This document shows, piece after piece, positions 1 through 9,012 of a stretch of DNA of 64,000 nucleotides (position 1 is the first letter of the stretch; every line of letters starts with the position of its first letter). The DNA is from an uncultured Treponema sp. GTDB lineage: Bacteria > Spirochaetota > Spirochaetia > Treponematales > Treponemataceae. The notes beneath the pieces were generated by a model. It searched no databases. It was not told where the DNA came from and saw nothing but the letters and a program-made list of their open reading frames with translations. The position numbers and the translations under genes are program-made. Where the stretch lies: contig CASGBA010000003.1 of NCBI GenBank assembly GCA_949299755.1, forward strand, positions 124,001-188,000, in the 5' to 3' direction.

Positions 1-342
1 ACTGGAAAAGAAATTTTATCATTATATAGGAAATTTCCAAATAATATAAAATTATTTGTAGCTAAATATCAAAATAAAATTGTTGCTGGTTCCATTATAT
101 TTGTTTATTCTAATTTGATACATACACAATATATGGCTGCAAATGAATGTGCAAGACAACTAGGTGCATTGGATTTAGTTATTTATACAATTATTAATTT
201 ATATGTTGATAAAAAGCGTTGGTTGGATTTTGGCAAATCAACGGAAAATGATGGAAAAAATCTAAACGAAGGGTTGATAGCTCAAAAAGAATCTTTTGGC
301 GGAAGAACAAATATTTATCAAACTTGGTTATTGAAAATTTAG
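1..342 (+). CDS. GNAT/FemAB-like acyltransferase, C-terminal part (5' end outside window)
   Basis: The frame is open from base 1 to a TAG at 340-342, so only the last 113 residues are present. The C-terminal segment (IHTQYMAAN, then LDFGKSTENDG, LNEGLIAQKESFGGR) matches the pattern of the GNAT/FemAB-like acetyltransferases found in polysaccharide clusters, where a DFG.STE.G...LNEG..QKE.FGGR block ends the protein. Its position ahead of glycosyltransferases agrees with a role in glycan precursor modification. The acceptor cannot be told. The region is very AT-rich, like the next five genes. Confidence 0.7.
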   Translation, partial: TGKEILSLYRKFPNNIKLFVAKYQNKIVAGSIIFVYSNLIHTQYMAANECARQLGALDLVIYTIINLYVDKKRWLDFGKSTENDGKNLNEGLIAQKESFGGRTNIYQTWLLKI

Positions 343-356
343 GTTTTAAATATATT

Positions 357-1379
357 ATGAATGATATACAATTTAAAATTACAGTTTTAATAACGTTTTA
401 TAATCAAGAAAAGTATGTAGATGAAGCATTAAGAAGTGTTTTTATGCAAAAAACGAATTTTTTGTTTAAAGTAATCATCGGTGATGATGGTTCTACAGAT
501 CAAACATTGGATAAAATTAAGGCCTGGCAATTAAAATATCCTGACAGAATTATGTATATAGTTCATGATAGAGTGCCTGGAAAAAAATATATTGGTGGTT
601 CAAGAGCTTCTAAAAATAGATTGGTGTTGCTAGATTTGGTGGATACGCCTTATTTTATTTTTCTTGATGGTGATGATTATTGGACAGATAATAGAAAACT
701 TCAAATCCAGTTTGATGAATTAGAAAATGATCGTAATAGTGATTGTATTGCTTGTGCACATCAAATTAATATGTTTAAAGAAAAAAATCCATTAAATAAA
801 ATATGTATCCCAGATGATTGGTTTAATAAAAAATATGGAAAAAGGAAATGGAATATAAAAGAATATTGGAAATCATTCTATTTTCACACGGATGCTATCT
901 TATTTAGAAGTAATGTTGTTAAGTTTATTGATAAATACCTGCTTGAAAATTTCTTTAATGATAACATTATTACATTTTGTTTTATTCGATTTGGTAAAAT
1001 TATTTATTTGCCATTAAATATGGTTAATTATCGTCAAAATGATAATGGAATTTGGGCCGGTGATAAAAAAGAAGTTGGAATAATAAGAGAGTTTATGTCT
1101 TATGATATTGAATGTAAATTGTTTCCAGATTTAATTTCAATTATCAATAATAGACATATTTATGATTTTATTTTATTCAAACAAAATCATAATATTTTTG
1201 ATGGAATTAGTCCTGATTATTTGGCTTTATCAAGAAAATACGATTTAAATGTAACAAAAAGGATACTTGAACATAAACATTTGTTTACGAATTTATGGAT
1301 TATAGATAATTTTATAATTTTTTTTATGAGAATAAAAAGAAAAATTTATTCCATGTTAATTAAAATATTAGGTAAATAG
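357..1379 (+). CDS. Glycosyltransferase family 2
   Basis: A 340-residue GT-A fold glycosyltransferase. The N-terminus shows the GT2 opening (ITVLITFYNQEKYVDEALRSV), the nucleotide-binding DDGSTDQT motif and the DXD-like DGDDYW motif near residue 110. I prefer the ATG at 357 over the in-frame ATG at 324. The latter lies inside the previous gene and adds 11 residues before the conserved first strand. No strong Shine-Dalgarno sequence precedes either. The sugar donor and acceptor are unknown, but the cluster suggests a cell-surface glycan. Base composition is markedly AT-rich compared with the genes after 5.6 kb. Confidence 0.85.
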   Translation: MNDIQFKITVLITFYNQEKYVDEALRSVFMQKTNFLFKVIIGDDGSTDQTLDKIKAWQLKYPDRIMYIVHDRVPGKKYIGGSRASKNRLVLLDLVDTPYFIFLDGDDYWTDNRKLQIQFDELENDRNSDCIACAHQINMFKEKNPLNKICIPDDWFNKKYGKRKWNIKEYWKSFYFHTDAILFRSNVVKFIDKYLLENFFNDNIITFCFIRFGKIIYLPLNMVNYRQNDNGIWAGDKKEVGIIREFMSYDIECKLFPDLISIINNRHIYDFILFKQNHNIFDGISPDYLALSRKYDLNVTKRILEHKHLFTNLWIIDNFIIFFMRIKRKIYSMLIKILGK

Positions 1380-1380
1380 A

Positions 1381-1713
1381 ATGAAGAATTTAAATAAAAA
1401 TATTATTATGAGTGATTATGAAAAATTAAAGAAGCTGGGAATAAAATTATATGAAAAAAGACGATTTGACGAATGTATTAGTGTTTTGAAAACTTTATCT
1501 TGGCTAATGTATAACTATAATATCGTATATACTGATGATGATATAGAAAATATAATTATTTCTCTTGCCTCTAAGTATTATACTGTTAAAAAAGTAAATA
1601 CAAATAACACGTATGTTTTGTTTTATGATTATTGGGCTATCGATGCCAGGTGGTTGACAACAATATATTTGTCAGCATTATTAAAAAAATGGTATGATGA
1701 TAATGTAGTGTAA
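1381..1713 (+). pseudogene. Truncated glycosyltransferase remnant (N-terminal fragment)
   Basis: A 110-codon frame starting one base after the previous stop. Residues about 75-105 (YVLFYDYWAIDARWLTTIYLSALL) resemble the first strand and helix of large bacterial GT1/GT4-type glycosyltransferases, in which FYD....D.RGL...YL..L is followed by several hundred residues that are missing here. The frame ends at TAA and about 140 bp of non-coding AT-rich DNA follow. I read it as a 3'-deleted glycosyltransferase. A genuine small protein is possible but less likely. Confidence 0.45.
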
Positions 1714-1803
1714 TATCTGTTTTAATATGTAAATAAAAAGTTTTATATGTAGTATTTAAGAGATTGTTTCTATATTCATTTGTATATTAATGTGTGTTTT
1801 AGT

Positions 1804-1833
1804 TTGCTAAACAAATAATCAATATATCATAAT
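1804..1833 (+). promoter_or_regulatory. Weak sigma-70-like promoter candidate before 1854
   Basis: TTGCTA at 1804-1809 and CATAAT at 1828-1833 are separated by 18 bp, followed by a good ribosome site (AGAGG at 1841-1845) for the GTG at 1854. The surroundings are very AT-rich, so chance matches are likely. The call rests on the 140-bp gap after a truncated gene. Confidence 0.3.
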
Positions 1834-1853
1834 AAATAAAAGAGGTAATATTA

Positions 1854-2846
1854 GTGAATAATATATTGAAATTCGATTATTTTGCATCTGTTGTTGTTTT
1901 AACCTTTAATCCAGACAAAGATAATCTTTTTCTTACCTTGCGGTCTATATTACTGCAAAAAGGTATACGGTTTCAAATTGTAATATCTGATGACGCTTCA
2001 AAGGAAAATTTCTTTTCTGATATTGAAAGATATTTTTTGTCCGAAAATTTCTTTGATTATATTTTAATATCTAATGATAAAAATCAAGGGACTGTCAAAA
2101 ATTGTATATGTGCTTTAAAAAAATGTACCGGAAAGTATGTTAAAACTATAAGTCCTGGTGATTGTTTTTCTAATGATGATGTTTTGAAGAATTGGATAGA
2201 ATTTACAGAACAAAAAAGGTCTGTTGTTTGTTTCTCTGATGCAGTGTATTATAAGCGATCTGCGAGAAAAAGTTATTCTGAGTTACCAATAGAGATACAA
2301 AAAGTTTATGCACACCCACAGCTTGTTAATTGTTATAAAAAAGGTGGTAACGCTTTCCGTACTGCGTACCTTTTGCTGAATGATGTTTGTGTCGGAGCTG
2401 CTATTATTATCCTTTTACAAAAAATTAAAGAATATATATCTATCATAGAAGGTAAAGTTATATATGCAGAAGATAGTTTGTTTAGATTGATGGTTTATCA
2501 GGATGAACCAACTTCATATTACGAAAAATCATGTATTTTATATGAATATGGTTCTGGTATCTCTACTTGTAATGATGTTTTTTGGTATAAAAAGATTTTA
2601 GAGGATTGTTCTAATGCAAATAAGATTTTAATAAGTATGATTGTTGGTAAAAAAAAGAAAAATATTTTTGATAAAAAATTATTATTTATATGTAATAATG
2701 AACCTACTGATTCATACAAATATAAATTATTAAAATTTCTTTATGTCCCAGAGGCATTTCTATTTTTTTTAAGAAAAAAAATTATTGTTAGGTTAACACC
2801 TGTAGAAATTAATTATAATTTTTTGTATGAATTATTTAGTGAGTGA
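1854..2846 (+). CDS. Glycosyltransferase family 2
   Basis: A 330-residue GT2 protein starting with GTG, with AGAGG eight bases upstream. The GT2 strand (ASVVVLTFNPDKDNLFLTLRSILLQ), a degenerate nucleotide motif (VISDDASKENF) and a DXD-position motif (ISPGDCFSNDD) are present. It is shorter and more divergent than the 357-1379 protein. The C-terminal half is lysine-rich and hydrophobic near the end (FLFFLRKKIIV), suggesting membrane association. Substrate unknown. Confidence 0.75.
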   Translation: MNNILKFDYFASVVVLTFNPDKDNLFLTLRSILLQKGIRFQIVISDDASKENFFSDIERYFLSENFFDYILISNDKNQGTVKNCICALKKCTGKYVKTISPGDCFSNDDVLKNWIEFTEQKRSVVCFSDAVYYKRSARKSYSELPIEIQKVYAHPQLVNCYKKGGNAFRTAYLLLNDVCVGAAIIILLQKIKEYISIIEGKVIYAEDSLFRLMVYQDEPTSYYEKSCILYEYGSGISTCNDVFWYKKILEDCSNANKILISMIVGKKKKNIFDKKLLFICNNEPTDSYKYKLLKFLYVPEAFLFFLRKKIIVRLTPVEINYNFLYELFSE

Positions 2847-2861
2847 TTGGAAGTCAGTTAA

Positions 2862-3497
2862 TTGTATAGCATTATATTTTCATTATATAATCGAATAAAA
2901 TTTTACTTAAAACAGCGTAAGTGGCGTGCTTTAAATCGGCATAACTTTACTATCTTAAAAAATAACTTTTCCTTTGAGAAAGTTGTTGTAGGTAAAAAGA
3001 CATATGGAGAAATTAATATTACTGATTTTAGTCCTTTGAATACAAAAGTTTTTATAGGGTCATATTGTACTATTGCTCCTGGTGTCCAATTTTTGTTAGG
3101 CGGAGAACATCAGATAAATTCTATCTCAACCTATCCATTCAAAGTAATGTATTTCGGAGAAGAGCGTGAGGCTGGAAGTAAGGGAAATATTATTGTAAAA
3201 GATGATGTTTGGATAGGAACAAATGCTGTAATTTGTTCTGGTGTAACAATTGGGCAAGGAGCAATTATTGCTGCTGGTGCTGTTGTTTCAAAGGACGTGG
3301 AATCTTATGCTATTGTTGGGGGAAACCCTGCAAAATTAATAAAGTATCGGTTTGATGAACATATTCGTCAGAAATTATATGAAATTGATATTGTACATTT
3401 ATTTGATTCCTACAAAAAAGATGATGTTAGTTTAATTTATGAAAGTCTTACTGTTGAAAGTATAAATACAATTTTGGAGAAATATAATGCCAGATAG
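2862..3497 (+). CDS. CatB-like hexapeptide-repeat O-acetyltransferase
   Basis: A 211-residue left-handed beta-helix acetyltransferase starting at TTG 2862 with GGAAG about 8 bases upstream. Hexapeptide repeats run from about residue 60 (FIGSYCTIAPGV, then VWIGTNAVICSGVTIG, AIIAAGAVVSKDV) and end in the family signature VGGNPAKLIKYRF. It has the xenobiotic-acetyltransferase architecture with the looped-out GGEH segment (the expected catalytic His). It probably acetylates a sugar hydroxyl or amine of the surface glycan. It overlaps the next gene by 11 bases. Confidence 0.85.
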   Translation: MYSIIFSLYNRIKFYLKQRKWRALNRHNFTILKNNFSFEKVVVGKKTYGEINITDFSPLNTKVFIGSYCTIAPGVQFLLGGEHQINSISTYPFKVMYFGEEREAGSKGNIIVKDDVWIGTNAVICSGVTIGQGAIIAAGAVVSKDVESYAIVGGNPAKLIKYRFDEHIRQKLYEIDIVHLFDSYKKDDVSLIYESLTVESINTILEKYNAR

Positions 3498-4587
3498 CAA
3501 GCCTAGGATCATAGCATTTTATCTTCCTCAATTCCATCCAATCCCCGAGAATGATAAGTGGTGGGGGAAAGGATTTACAGAATGGATGAATGTGGGCAAG
3601 GCAAAACCATTATTTCCAGGACATAAACAACCAAAAGTTCCTACTGAATTGGGTTACTATGATTTACGTTTGAAATCAAATTATAAGCTGCAAATTGAAC
3701 TTGCGAAAGAAGCAGGTGTTGAAGGTTTTTGTTTCTGGCATTATTATTTTGGAGATGGTAAGCAACTACTGCAAAAGCCTGTACAGAGTGTTTTGAATGA
3801 TAAGTCTCTTGATTTTCCTTTTTGTCTTGGTTGGGCGAATGAATCTTGGGAAAAAAAACTGTGGAATAAAGATGCTTCGAAAAATATTTTGTTGATGGAG
3901 CAAAAATATAATGGAAAAAAGGATTATAAACAGCATTTTGATATTGTGTATCAGTACTTAGAGGATTCAAGATATATAGAGGTTGATAATAAACCGGTGT
4001 TTTTAATTTATAGACCTAATCAATTTCAAGATATCAGTAGCTTTATAAACTATTGGAATGAACTTTTGTATGAAAAAAATGGTAAACACTTTCATTTTAT
4101 TGCCCATGCTGATGAGAAGGAAAATGCTTTTGAGAAATATTTTGAAAAAGGCTTTGACGCTGTTTATTCTAACAGAGTTCAAGCAGGTGCTCAAGGATTA
4201 CAGTATAATTTTCTTAGAACAATACAATATTCATTATGTAAATTTTTTTTATTGCCACGCATAGTGAATTTCAAGTCTGTTGTTGAAATGGCTATTAATA
4301 AAGATGATTGTCAGTTAAATATTTATCCAGGGATTATTTGTGGATGGGATCATACTCCACGAAGTGGCCGAAAGGGATATGTATATGTCAACTTTACATT
4401 AGAGTTATTCAAACACCATATTATAAGTATACTTAATTTAGTGAAGGATAAGCCACCTCAAAATCAAATAGTTTTTTTAAAGTCATGGAATGAATGGGGT
4501 GAAGGAAATTTTATGGAACCTGATCTTGAATTTGGTAAAGGGAAAATTGCAGTTTTAGCTAAATGCTTGAAAAATATCAATCATTAA
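3487..4587 (+). CDS. WbsX-family (GH99-like) polysaccharide biosynthesis protein
   Basis: A 366-residue protein with the complete Glyco_tran_WbsX signature: RIIAFYLPQFHPIPEND at the N-terminus, WWGKGFTEW, the FCFWHYYF and LGWANESW motifs, and KSWNEWGEGNFMEPD near the C-terminus. WbsX-like proteins occur in O-antigen and capsule clusters and have a GH99-like fold. Whether they transfer or hydrolyse sugars is poorly established. Translation is probably coupled to the upstream acetyltransferase through the 11-base overlap. Confidence 0.88.
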   Translation: MPDSKPRIIAFYLPQFHPIPENDKWWGKGFTEWMNVGKAKPLFPGHKQPKVPTELGYYDLRLKSNYKLQIELAKEAGVEGFCFWHYYFGDGKQLLQKPVQSVLNDKSLDFPFCLGWANESWEKKLWNKDASKNILLMEQKYNGKKDYKQHFDIVYQYLEDSRYIEVDNKPVFLIYRPNQFQDISSFINYWNELLYEKNGKHFHFIAHADEKENAFEKYFEKGFDAVYSNRVQAGAQGLQYNFLRTIQYSLCKFFLLPRIVNFKSVVEMAINKDDCQLNIYPGIICGWDHTPRSGRKGYVYVNFTLELFKHHIISILNLVKDKPPQNQIVFLKSWNEWGEGNFMEPDLEFGKGKIAVLAKCLKNINH

Positions 4588-4630
4588 TATCTAGAATAAC
4601 ATTTTATCCTTTATGAGGATTAAATCAAGT

Positions 4631-5587
4631 ATGCTTTTATCAATTATTATTCCCTGCTATAATTCAGCGCAGTTTATTGCGGCAACTTTGGACATGCTTG
4701 TTGAACAAGGATTGCAGGATTGTGAGATCATTGTAGTTAATGACGGATCTATCGACTCCACTGCGAAACTTGTTAAAAGATATACCCATACATATCCAAA
4801 TATTACTCTTATAAATAAGAGCAATGAAGGTGTATCTGTTGCCAGAAATACGGGAATCACTGCCGCAAATGGTCAGTATATATATTTTCTTGATTCAGAT
4901 GATACACTGACTCCGGAAACGCTAAGTTTTTTTAAGGCCACAATTAAGCGATATCAACATACTGATATGTTCGCCTTTGGTTATGAATCACATCAAGGTG
5001 GAAAAGTTTTAAAGGAATACATATACAAAAAATATAATAAAAAAGATTTTTATGCCCAAGAAATTCAGAAGACGTTTTTGGGTAAACAAATCTGTATACA
5101 TATTTGTTCTTCACTATATCGAAAGGCGTTTCTTATAAACAATAAGCTATACTTTACTCCGGGAGTTCGTATTGGCGAAGATATTGAGTTCATTTTAAAA
5201 GCCCTTTCTGCCGTATCTGGAGTGCATTATGAATCTCGCTGTTGTTTTATCTATCAGATACGGAATGATTCTGCAATGCAGGGGTATAAGAGTTATAGTG
5301 AAACGCAATTTAATTCTTTTCTTTTAAATTACAAAGTAGTAAATGAAATACGTTATCAAAATATTCAATATGAATGTAACTTTTTTTTATTAAATAGTTA
5401 TTTATCAAATCTTGTATATTATCTTTTATCTGATTTTAGTGATCAGAATGTGTCTAAAAAATTTATTGATTTTTCTTTTATTCTTAAAAACAAAGTAAAA
5501 AGTAATATAAAAATATTATTAATGGTTTTTCTTATTCGTTTCTTTAATCTAAAGAATATCTTTTTCTTTTTTAGGAAAAAATTATAA
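4631..5587 (+). CDS. Glycosyltransferase family 2
   Basis: GT2 enzyme of 318 residues from ATG 4631 (324 from ATG 4613). The later start places the canonical LLSIIIPCYNSAQFI strand right at the N-terminus and has GAGGA 11 bases upstream, whereas no ribosome site precedes 4613. Motifs: VVNDGSIDST, NEGVSVARNTGI, YFLDSDDTLTPE (DXD). The last about 80 residues are hydrophobic and basic (ILLMVFLIRFFNLKNIFFFFRKK), consistent with membrane anchoring. It lies 12 bases upstream of glf. Confidence 0.88.
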   Translation: MLLSIIIPCYNSAQFIAATLDMLVEQGLQDCEIIVVNDGSIDSTAKLVKRYTHTYPNITLINKSNEGVSVARNTGITAANGQYIYFLDSDDTLTPETLSFFKATIKRYQHTDMFAFGYESHQGGKVLKEYIYKKYNKKDFYAQEIQKTFLGKQICIHICSSLYRKAFLINNKLYFTPGVRIGEDIEFILKALSAVSGVHYESRCCFIYQIRNDSAMQGYKSYSETQFNSFLLNYKVVNEIRYQNIQYECNFFLLNSYLSNLVYYLLSDFSDQNVSKKFIDFSFILKNKVKSNIKILLMVFLIRFFNLKNIFFFFRKKL

Positions 5588-5599
5588 GAGTAAAATTTT

Positions 5600-6712
5600 A
5601 TGTTTTCTTATCTCCTCATAGGCGCAGGCCTTTTCTCTTCTGTATTAGCCCATGAGCTTGCAAAGCAGGGTAAATCCTGTCTTGTAATTGATAAACGCAC
5701 CCATGTCGCTGGAAATATTTATACAGAAAATATTGATGGAATCAATGTTCATACATACGGCGCCCACATTTTCCATACTGATTCAAAAGAAATTTGGGAT
5801 TATGTAAATCAGTTTGCTGAATTCAACCGGTACACCAATTGTCCGGTGGCGAATTATAAGGGAAGCCTTTACAATCTTCCCTTTAATATGAACACTTTCA
5901 ACAAAATATGGCCAGATGTATTGACGCCGGAACAAGCTAAAAACCGTATAGGAGAACAATCCTGTGAAATGGCAGGGAAGGTCCCTTGTAACCTTGAAGA
6001 ACAGGCAATCAGTCTCGTAGGTCGGGATATTTATGAACGTCTTATAAAAGGATATACGGAAAAACAATGGGGACGCTCCTGTTCTGAGTTGCCGCCGGAA
6101 ATAATTAAACGGCTTCCGCTCAGATATATTTTTGATAATAACTATTTTAATGACCGATTCCAGGGAATTCCGGTCGGTGGATACACGCAGATTATAGAAA
6201 AAATGCTTGCCGGAGCAGATATTCAGCTGAATACGGATTATTTTTCTGATAAAGAATATTTTGATACCTGCGCAGAAAAAATAATTTTTACCGGCCCCAT
6301 TGACTGCTATTTTGATTACTGTCTTGGAGAATTAGAATATCGCAGTCTCCGGTTTGAAACAGGAATAGTGCCTGTGCAAAATTATCAGGGAAATGCTGTA
6401 ATCAATTACACAGATGCGGAAACACCATTTACCCGCATTATTGAGCATAAGCATTTTGAACCTGATAATAAAGAAAGTTTTAATCTACCGAAGACTGTTG
6501 TTACCCGTGAATATCCTGCTGATTGGAAAATTGGTGATGATCCCTATTATCCGGTAAACGATAGGAGAAATTCAGACCTATATAACAAGTATAGAAAGCT
6601 TGCGGCCAGAGAAAGAAAAGTGATATTCGGCGGCAGGCTTGGTATGTATAAGTATTTTGATATGGATGATACGATTGCTGCCGCTTTGGAACTTTTTAAG
6701 TGTTTGAAATAA
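5600..6712 (+). CDS. glf: UDP-galactopyranose mutase
   Basis: A 370-residue flavoenzyme interconverting UDP-galactopyranose and UDP-galactofuranose. It opens with the FAD-binding motif (LIGAGLFSSVLAHELA...CLVIDKR), then the family block GGN-like AGNIYTE, YGAHIFHTD, the active-site region GYTEKQWG, and the C-terminal RLGMYKYFDMDD containing conserved Arg and Asp residues. Length is normal for bacterial Glf. Base composition here begins to resemble the rest of the chromosome. Its presence implies that galactofuranose is a component of the glycan made by this cluster. Confidence 0.96.
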   Translation: MFSYLLIGAGLFSSVLAHELAKQGKSCLVIDKRTHVAGNIYTENIDGINVHTYGAHIFHTDSKEIWDYVNQFAEFNRYTNCPVANYKGSLYNLPFNMNTFNKIWPDVLTPEQAKNRIGEQSCEMAGKVPCNLEEQAISLVGRDIYERLIKGYTEKQWGRSCSELPPEIIKRLPLRYIFDNNYFNDRFQGIPVGGYTQIIEKMLAGADIQLNTDYFSDKEYFDTCAEKIIFTGPIDCYFDYCLGELEYRSLRFETGIVPVQNYQGNAVINYTDAETPFTRIIEHKHFEPDNKESFNLPKTVVTREYPADWKIGDDPYYPVNDRRNSDLYNKYRKLAARERKVIFGGRLGMYKYFDMDDTIAAALELFKCLK

Positions 6713-6795
6713 CTCACAATATTTATTTTTACTATCAACTATATATTTAACAAAAAGATTTCTGCTTGGCGGCATGGAATTTTTAGGAAATCAAA

Positions 6796-7584
6796 ATGAC
6801 ACAGCCTGTTTTCTCAATCATTACGCCTATGTATAATGGTGCGTCCTTCGTGGGGGATACCATAAAATCTGTACTTGCGCAGGAATTTCATGACTGGGAA
6901 ATGATTGTGGTTGATGACTGTTCCCCTGATAACGGTGCCGGGGCAGATGTGGTGCAATCTTATGCAGATAAGGACGAACGGATTAAATTGATTCGTGCAA
7001 AGGAGAACAGGGGTTCTTCCGGAGCAAGGAATCAGGCGATGGATGTGGCTGTTGGCCGGTATCACGCTTTTTTGGACAGTGACGACATCTGGCATCCGGA
7101 TTATCTTTCTACGATGAAAAGGCACATTGAAGAAAACAAGGATGAAACTGTTGCAATTTATTTTGCGTCGTACAGAAGGATGAATAGTACCTGTGACCGT
7201 GAGTTGTTGTCTCCCTATGTTTTTGAGGGGAAGCGTACATTTCATCAGCTTCTAAGACATTGTCCGATTTTTACTTCTGCCGCGATCGTCGATACATTGA
7301 AGTCGCCTGGAAAAATACGTTTTAATGAAGCATTGAAGGCTCTTCGTGATGACTATGCGTACTGGCTTGATATCATGAAATCAGGTTTAACTGCATATGG
7401 TTTTAAAGATGTCCTTGTTGATTACCGTATGAGGGAAGATTCAATGACGGCATCAAAAGTCAAAATGATAAAACCCCAGTGGAATATATATCGAAAAGTT
7501 CTCGGATTCAATCTCTTTAAAAGTGCATTCTATTTGTTCACATGGGCTGTAAATGGCGTGAAAAAATATAGGAAACTGCATTGA
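6796..7584 (+). CDS. Glycosyltransferase family 2
   Basis: A 262-residue GT2 enzyme, ATG 6796 preceded by TAGGAAA. Motifs: FSIITPMYNGASFVGDTIKSV, VVDDCSPDNG, ENRGSSGARNQAMD, and HAFLDSDDIWHPDYL (DXD). The C-terminal DYRMREDSMTASK is typical of the WaaE/TuaG-like GT2 subgroup. It is the last gene before a Rho-independent terminator, and its codon use is less AT-biased than the first genes of the window. Confidence 0.9.
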   Translation: MTQPVFSIITPMYNGASFVGDTIKSVLAQEFHDWEMIVVDDCSPDNGAGADVVQSYADKDERIKLIRAKENRGSSGARNQAMDVAVGRYHAFLDSDDIWHPDYLSTMKRHIEENKDETVAIYFASYRRMNSTCDRELLSPYVFEGKRTFHQLLRHCPIFTSAAIVDTLKSPGKIRFNEALKALRDDYAYWLDIMKSGLTAYGFKDVLVDYRMREDSMTASKVKMIKPQWNIYRKVLGFNLFKSAFYLFTWAVNGVKKYRKLH

Positions 7585-7629
7585 TTCGTCCTCTTTCCGA
7601 TTGAAAAACAATTTTCCCTGACTTATCCG

Positions 7630-7660
7630 ACCGCCCCTTACCGGGCGGTTTTTTATTTTC
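7630..7660 (+). terminator. Rho-independent terminator of the glycan cluster
   Basis: Perfect 7-bp stem ACCGCCC/GGGCGGT (7630-7636 and 7643-7649) with a six-base loop, followed directly by a T-rich tail, 46 bases after the glycosyltransferase stop. Confidence 0.9.
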
Positions 7661-7743
7661 CGTACCTACAGCGTCCATGCGTCCATGGTGGCAGAGGGAA
7701 CAATGTTGGCGGCGTCAGTGGTTGCTATAATCGCCGGGGATTG

Positions 7744-7808
7744 TGACATTTATCATTGCAATAACATTACATATGTCAATTGCGGTTTGGTTAAGGCAGC
7801 CTTAAACT
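7744..7808 (+). promoter_or_regulatory. Promoter/operator block of the kinase-aldolase genes, copy 1
   Basis: This 65-base stretch pairs without gaps with 9873-9937 ahead of the transporter genes. The first 45 bases match at 33 positions: TGACA, TCATT, TTACA and TCAATTG fall at identical offsets. They are followed by TTGCGG at 7780-7785, a 17-bp spacer and TAAACT at 7803-7808, mirrored by TTGTGG-17-TAAGCT in copy 2. The promoter elements are poor matches to consensus, which would fit activator dependence. The LuxR-type regulator at 14251-14934 is the obvious local candidate; that link is inference. Confidence 0.55.
7791..7805. promoter_or_regulatory. 15-bp palindrome inside the promoter spacer
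   Basis: TTAAGGC-A-GCCTTAA is a perfect inverted repeat with a single central base. It lies between the proposed -35 and -10 elements of the kinase promoter and is a possible repressor site. It is not repeated at the second promoter block. Confidence 0.4.
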
Positions 7809-7858
7809 GAAAACAGATTATACAAACACCCAGCCTGTGTGTGAAAAGGTCTGTGCCC

Positions 7859-8992
7859 ATGAAAAACAAGAAAATTATTGTTGCCGGCCATGTTTCCCTT
7901 GATATGACCCCGTCATTCCCCAGGAACAACAGGGCTTCTTCTCTTTATGACTTCATAAAACCTGGAAAGCTTGTCAATGTGGGTCCGGCTTCCATCAGTT
8001 CCGGAGGTTGTGTGAGCAATACCGGGGACGCTCTCCATTTTTTCGGTGCCGATGTCACCCTCCTGTGTAAAATCGGTGGTGATGTTTTCGGCTCCATACT
8101 CAAGGATATATATGAAAAAAAGGGATACAATGTAAGCTTTATAACCGCATCAGGAGAAACGACATCCTATACTGTGATAATAGCCCCTCCCGGCTGCGAC
8201 CGCTTTTTTCTCCATAACAGCGCGGTGAATAACACCTTTTCTGCCGATGAAATAAATTATGGATTGGTGGAAGAAGCCGGCTTCTTCCATTTCGGATATC
8301 CGTCCGTCATGCGCCAGTTCTATGTTGACGAGGGTGAGTCCTTGTCCGGGATGTTCCGCAAAGTAAAGAGCATGGGGCTTGTCACAAGCATGGATACCGC
8401 TGCGATTGATCCTGACGGGCCGGTGGCGGAACATGACTGGAAATCAATCCTTGCAAAAATCCTTCCGTATGTGGACTTTTTTGTTCCATCAGTTGAAGAG
8501 CTGTTCTTTATGTTAGATAAGGCTTACTATTATAAATTGCAGGAACGTTCTTCCGGTGAGGATATTTGCAGGCACTTGTCATTCAAGGAAGATATTGAAC
8601 CCTTGGCGGAAGAAGTCCTCGGGATGGGATGCAAAGTTGTCCTTTTGAAATGCGGAGCTTCAGGAATGTACCTGGCTGCGAAAGATTATTCCGTAATGAA
8701 AACTATTTTTGATGACAAGGAAGCCGCTGCATGGGATAACTTCAGGTTGTTCGCAAAAAGTTTTGTTCCCGATGTCATATTGTCTGGAACCGGAGCGGGG
8801 GACACGTCCATCGCCGCATTCATTTATGGTGTTGTGAATGGTATGAGTCCGTCGCTTTGTCTTGATCTTGCGGTGGGGACAGGAACATCATGCCTTACTT
8901 CGTATGATGCTCTGTCCGGACTTCTTTCTATCGATGAATTGAAAAAGAAAATTGATGCCGGATGGCACAGGGAAGACATTATACAGCCATAA
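7859..8992 (+). CDS. PfkB-family carbohydrate kinase
   Basis: Sugar kinase of the ribokinase/PfkB family, 377 residues from ATG 7859 (AAAAGG nine bases upstream; an in-frame GTG at 7841 would add six residues). It shows the N-terminal glycine pair region (SSGGCVSNTGDAL, ADVTLLCKIGGDVFG) and the C-terminal signature with the catalytic Asp (SGTGAGDTSIAAFIYG). It phosphorylates a sugar or sugar phosphate with ATP; the substrate cannot be read from sequence. It lies 20 bases before a class II aldolase, so the pair could phosphorylate and then cleave a ketose. It is longer than ribokinase because of an insert near residues 205-235. Confidence 0.88.
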   Translation: MKNKKIIVAGHVSLDMTPSFPRNNRASSLYDFIKPGKLVNVGPASISSGGCVSNTGDALHFFGADVTLLCKIGGDVFGSILKDIYEKKGYNVSFITASGETTSYTVIIAPPGCDRFFLHNSAVNNTFSADEINYGLVEEAGFFHFGYPSVMRQFYVDEGESLSGMFRKVKSMGLVTSMDTAAIDPDGPVAEHDWKSILAKILPYVDFFVPSVEELFFMLDKAYYYKLQERSSGEDICRHLSFKEDIEPLAEEVLGMGCKVVLLKCGASGMYLAAKDYSVMKTIFDDKEAAAWDNFRLFAKSFVPDVILSGTGAGDTSIAAFIYGVVNGMSPSLCLDLAVGTGTSCLTSYDALSGLLSIDELKKKIDAGWHREDIIQP

Positions 8993-9012
8993 TTTTTTTA
9001 CTGGAGGACAAT

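Noticed and set aside
7661-7743. Possible small gene or RNA between the terminator and the kinase promoter
   Set aside because: No frame with a ribosome site and no stable structure beyond short random pairing.
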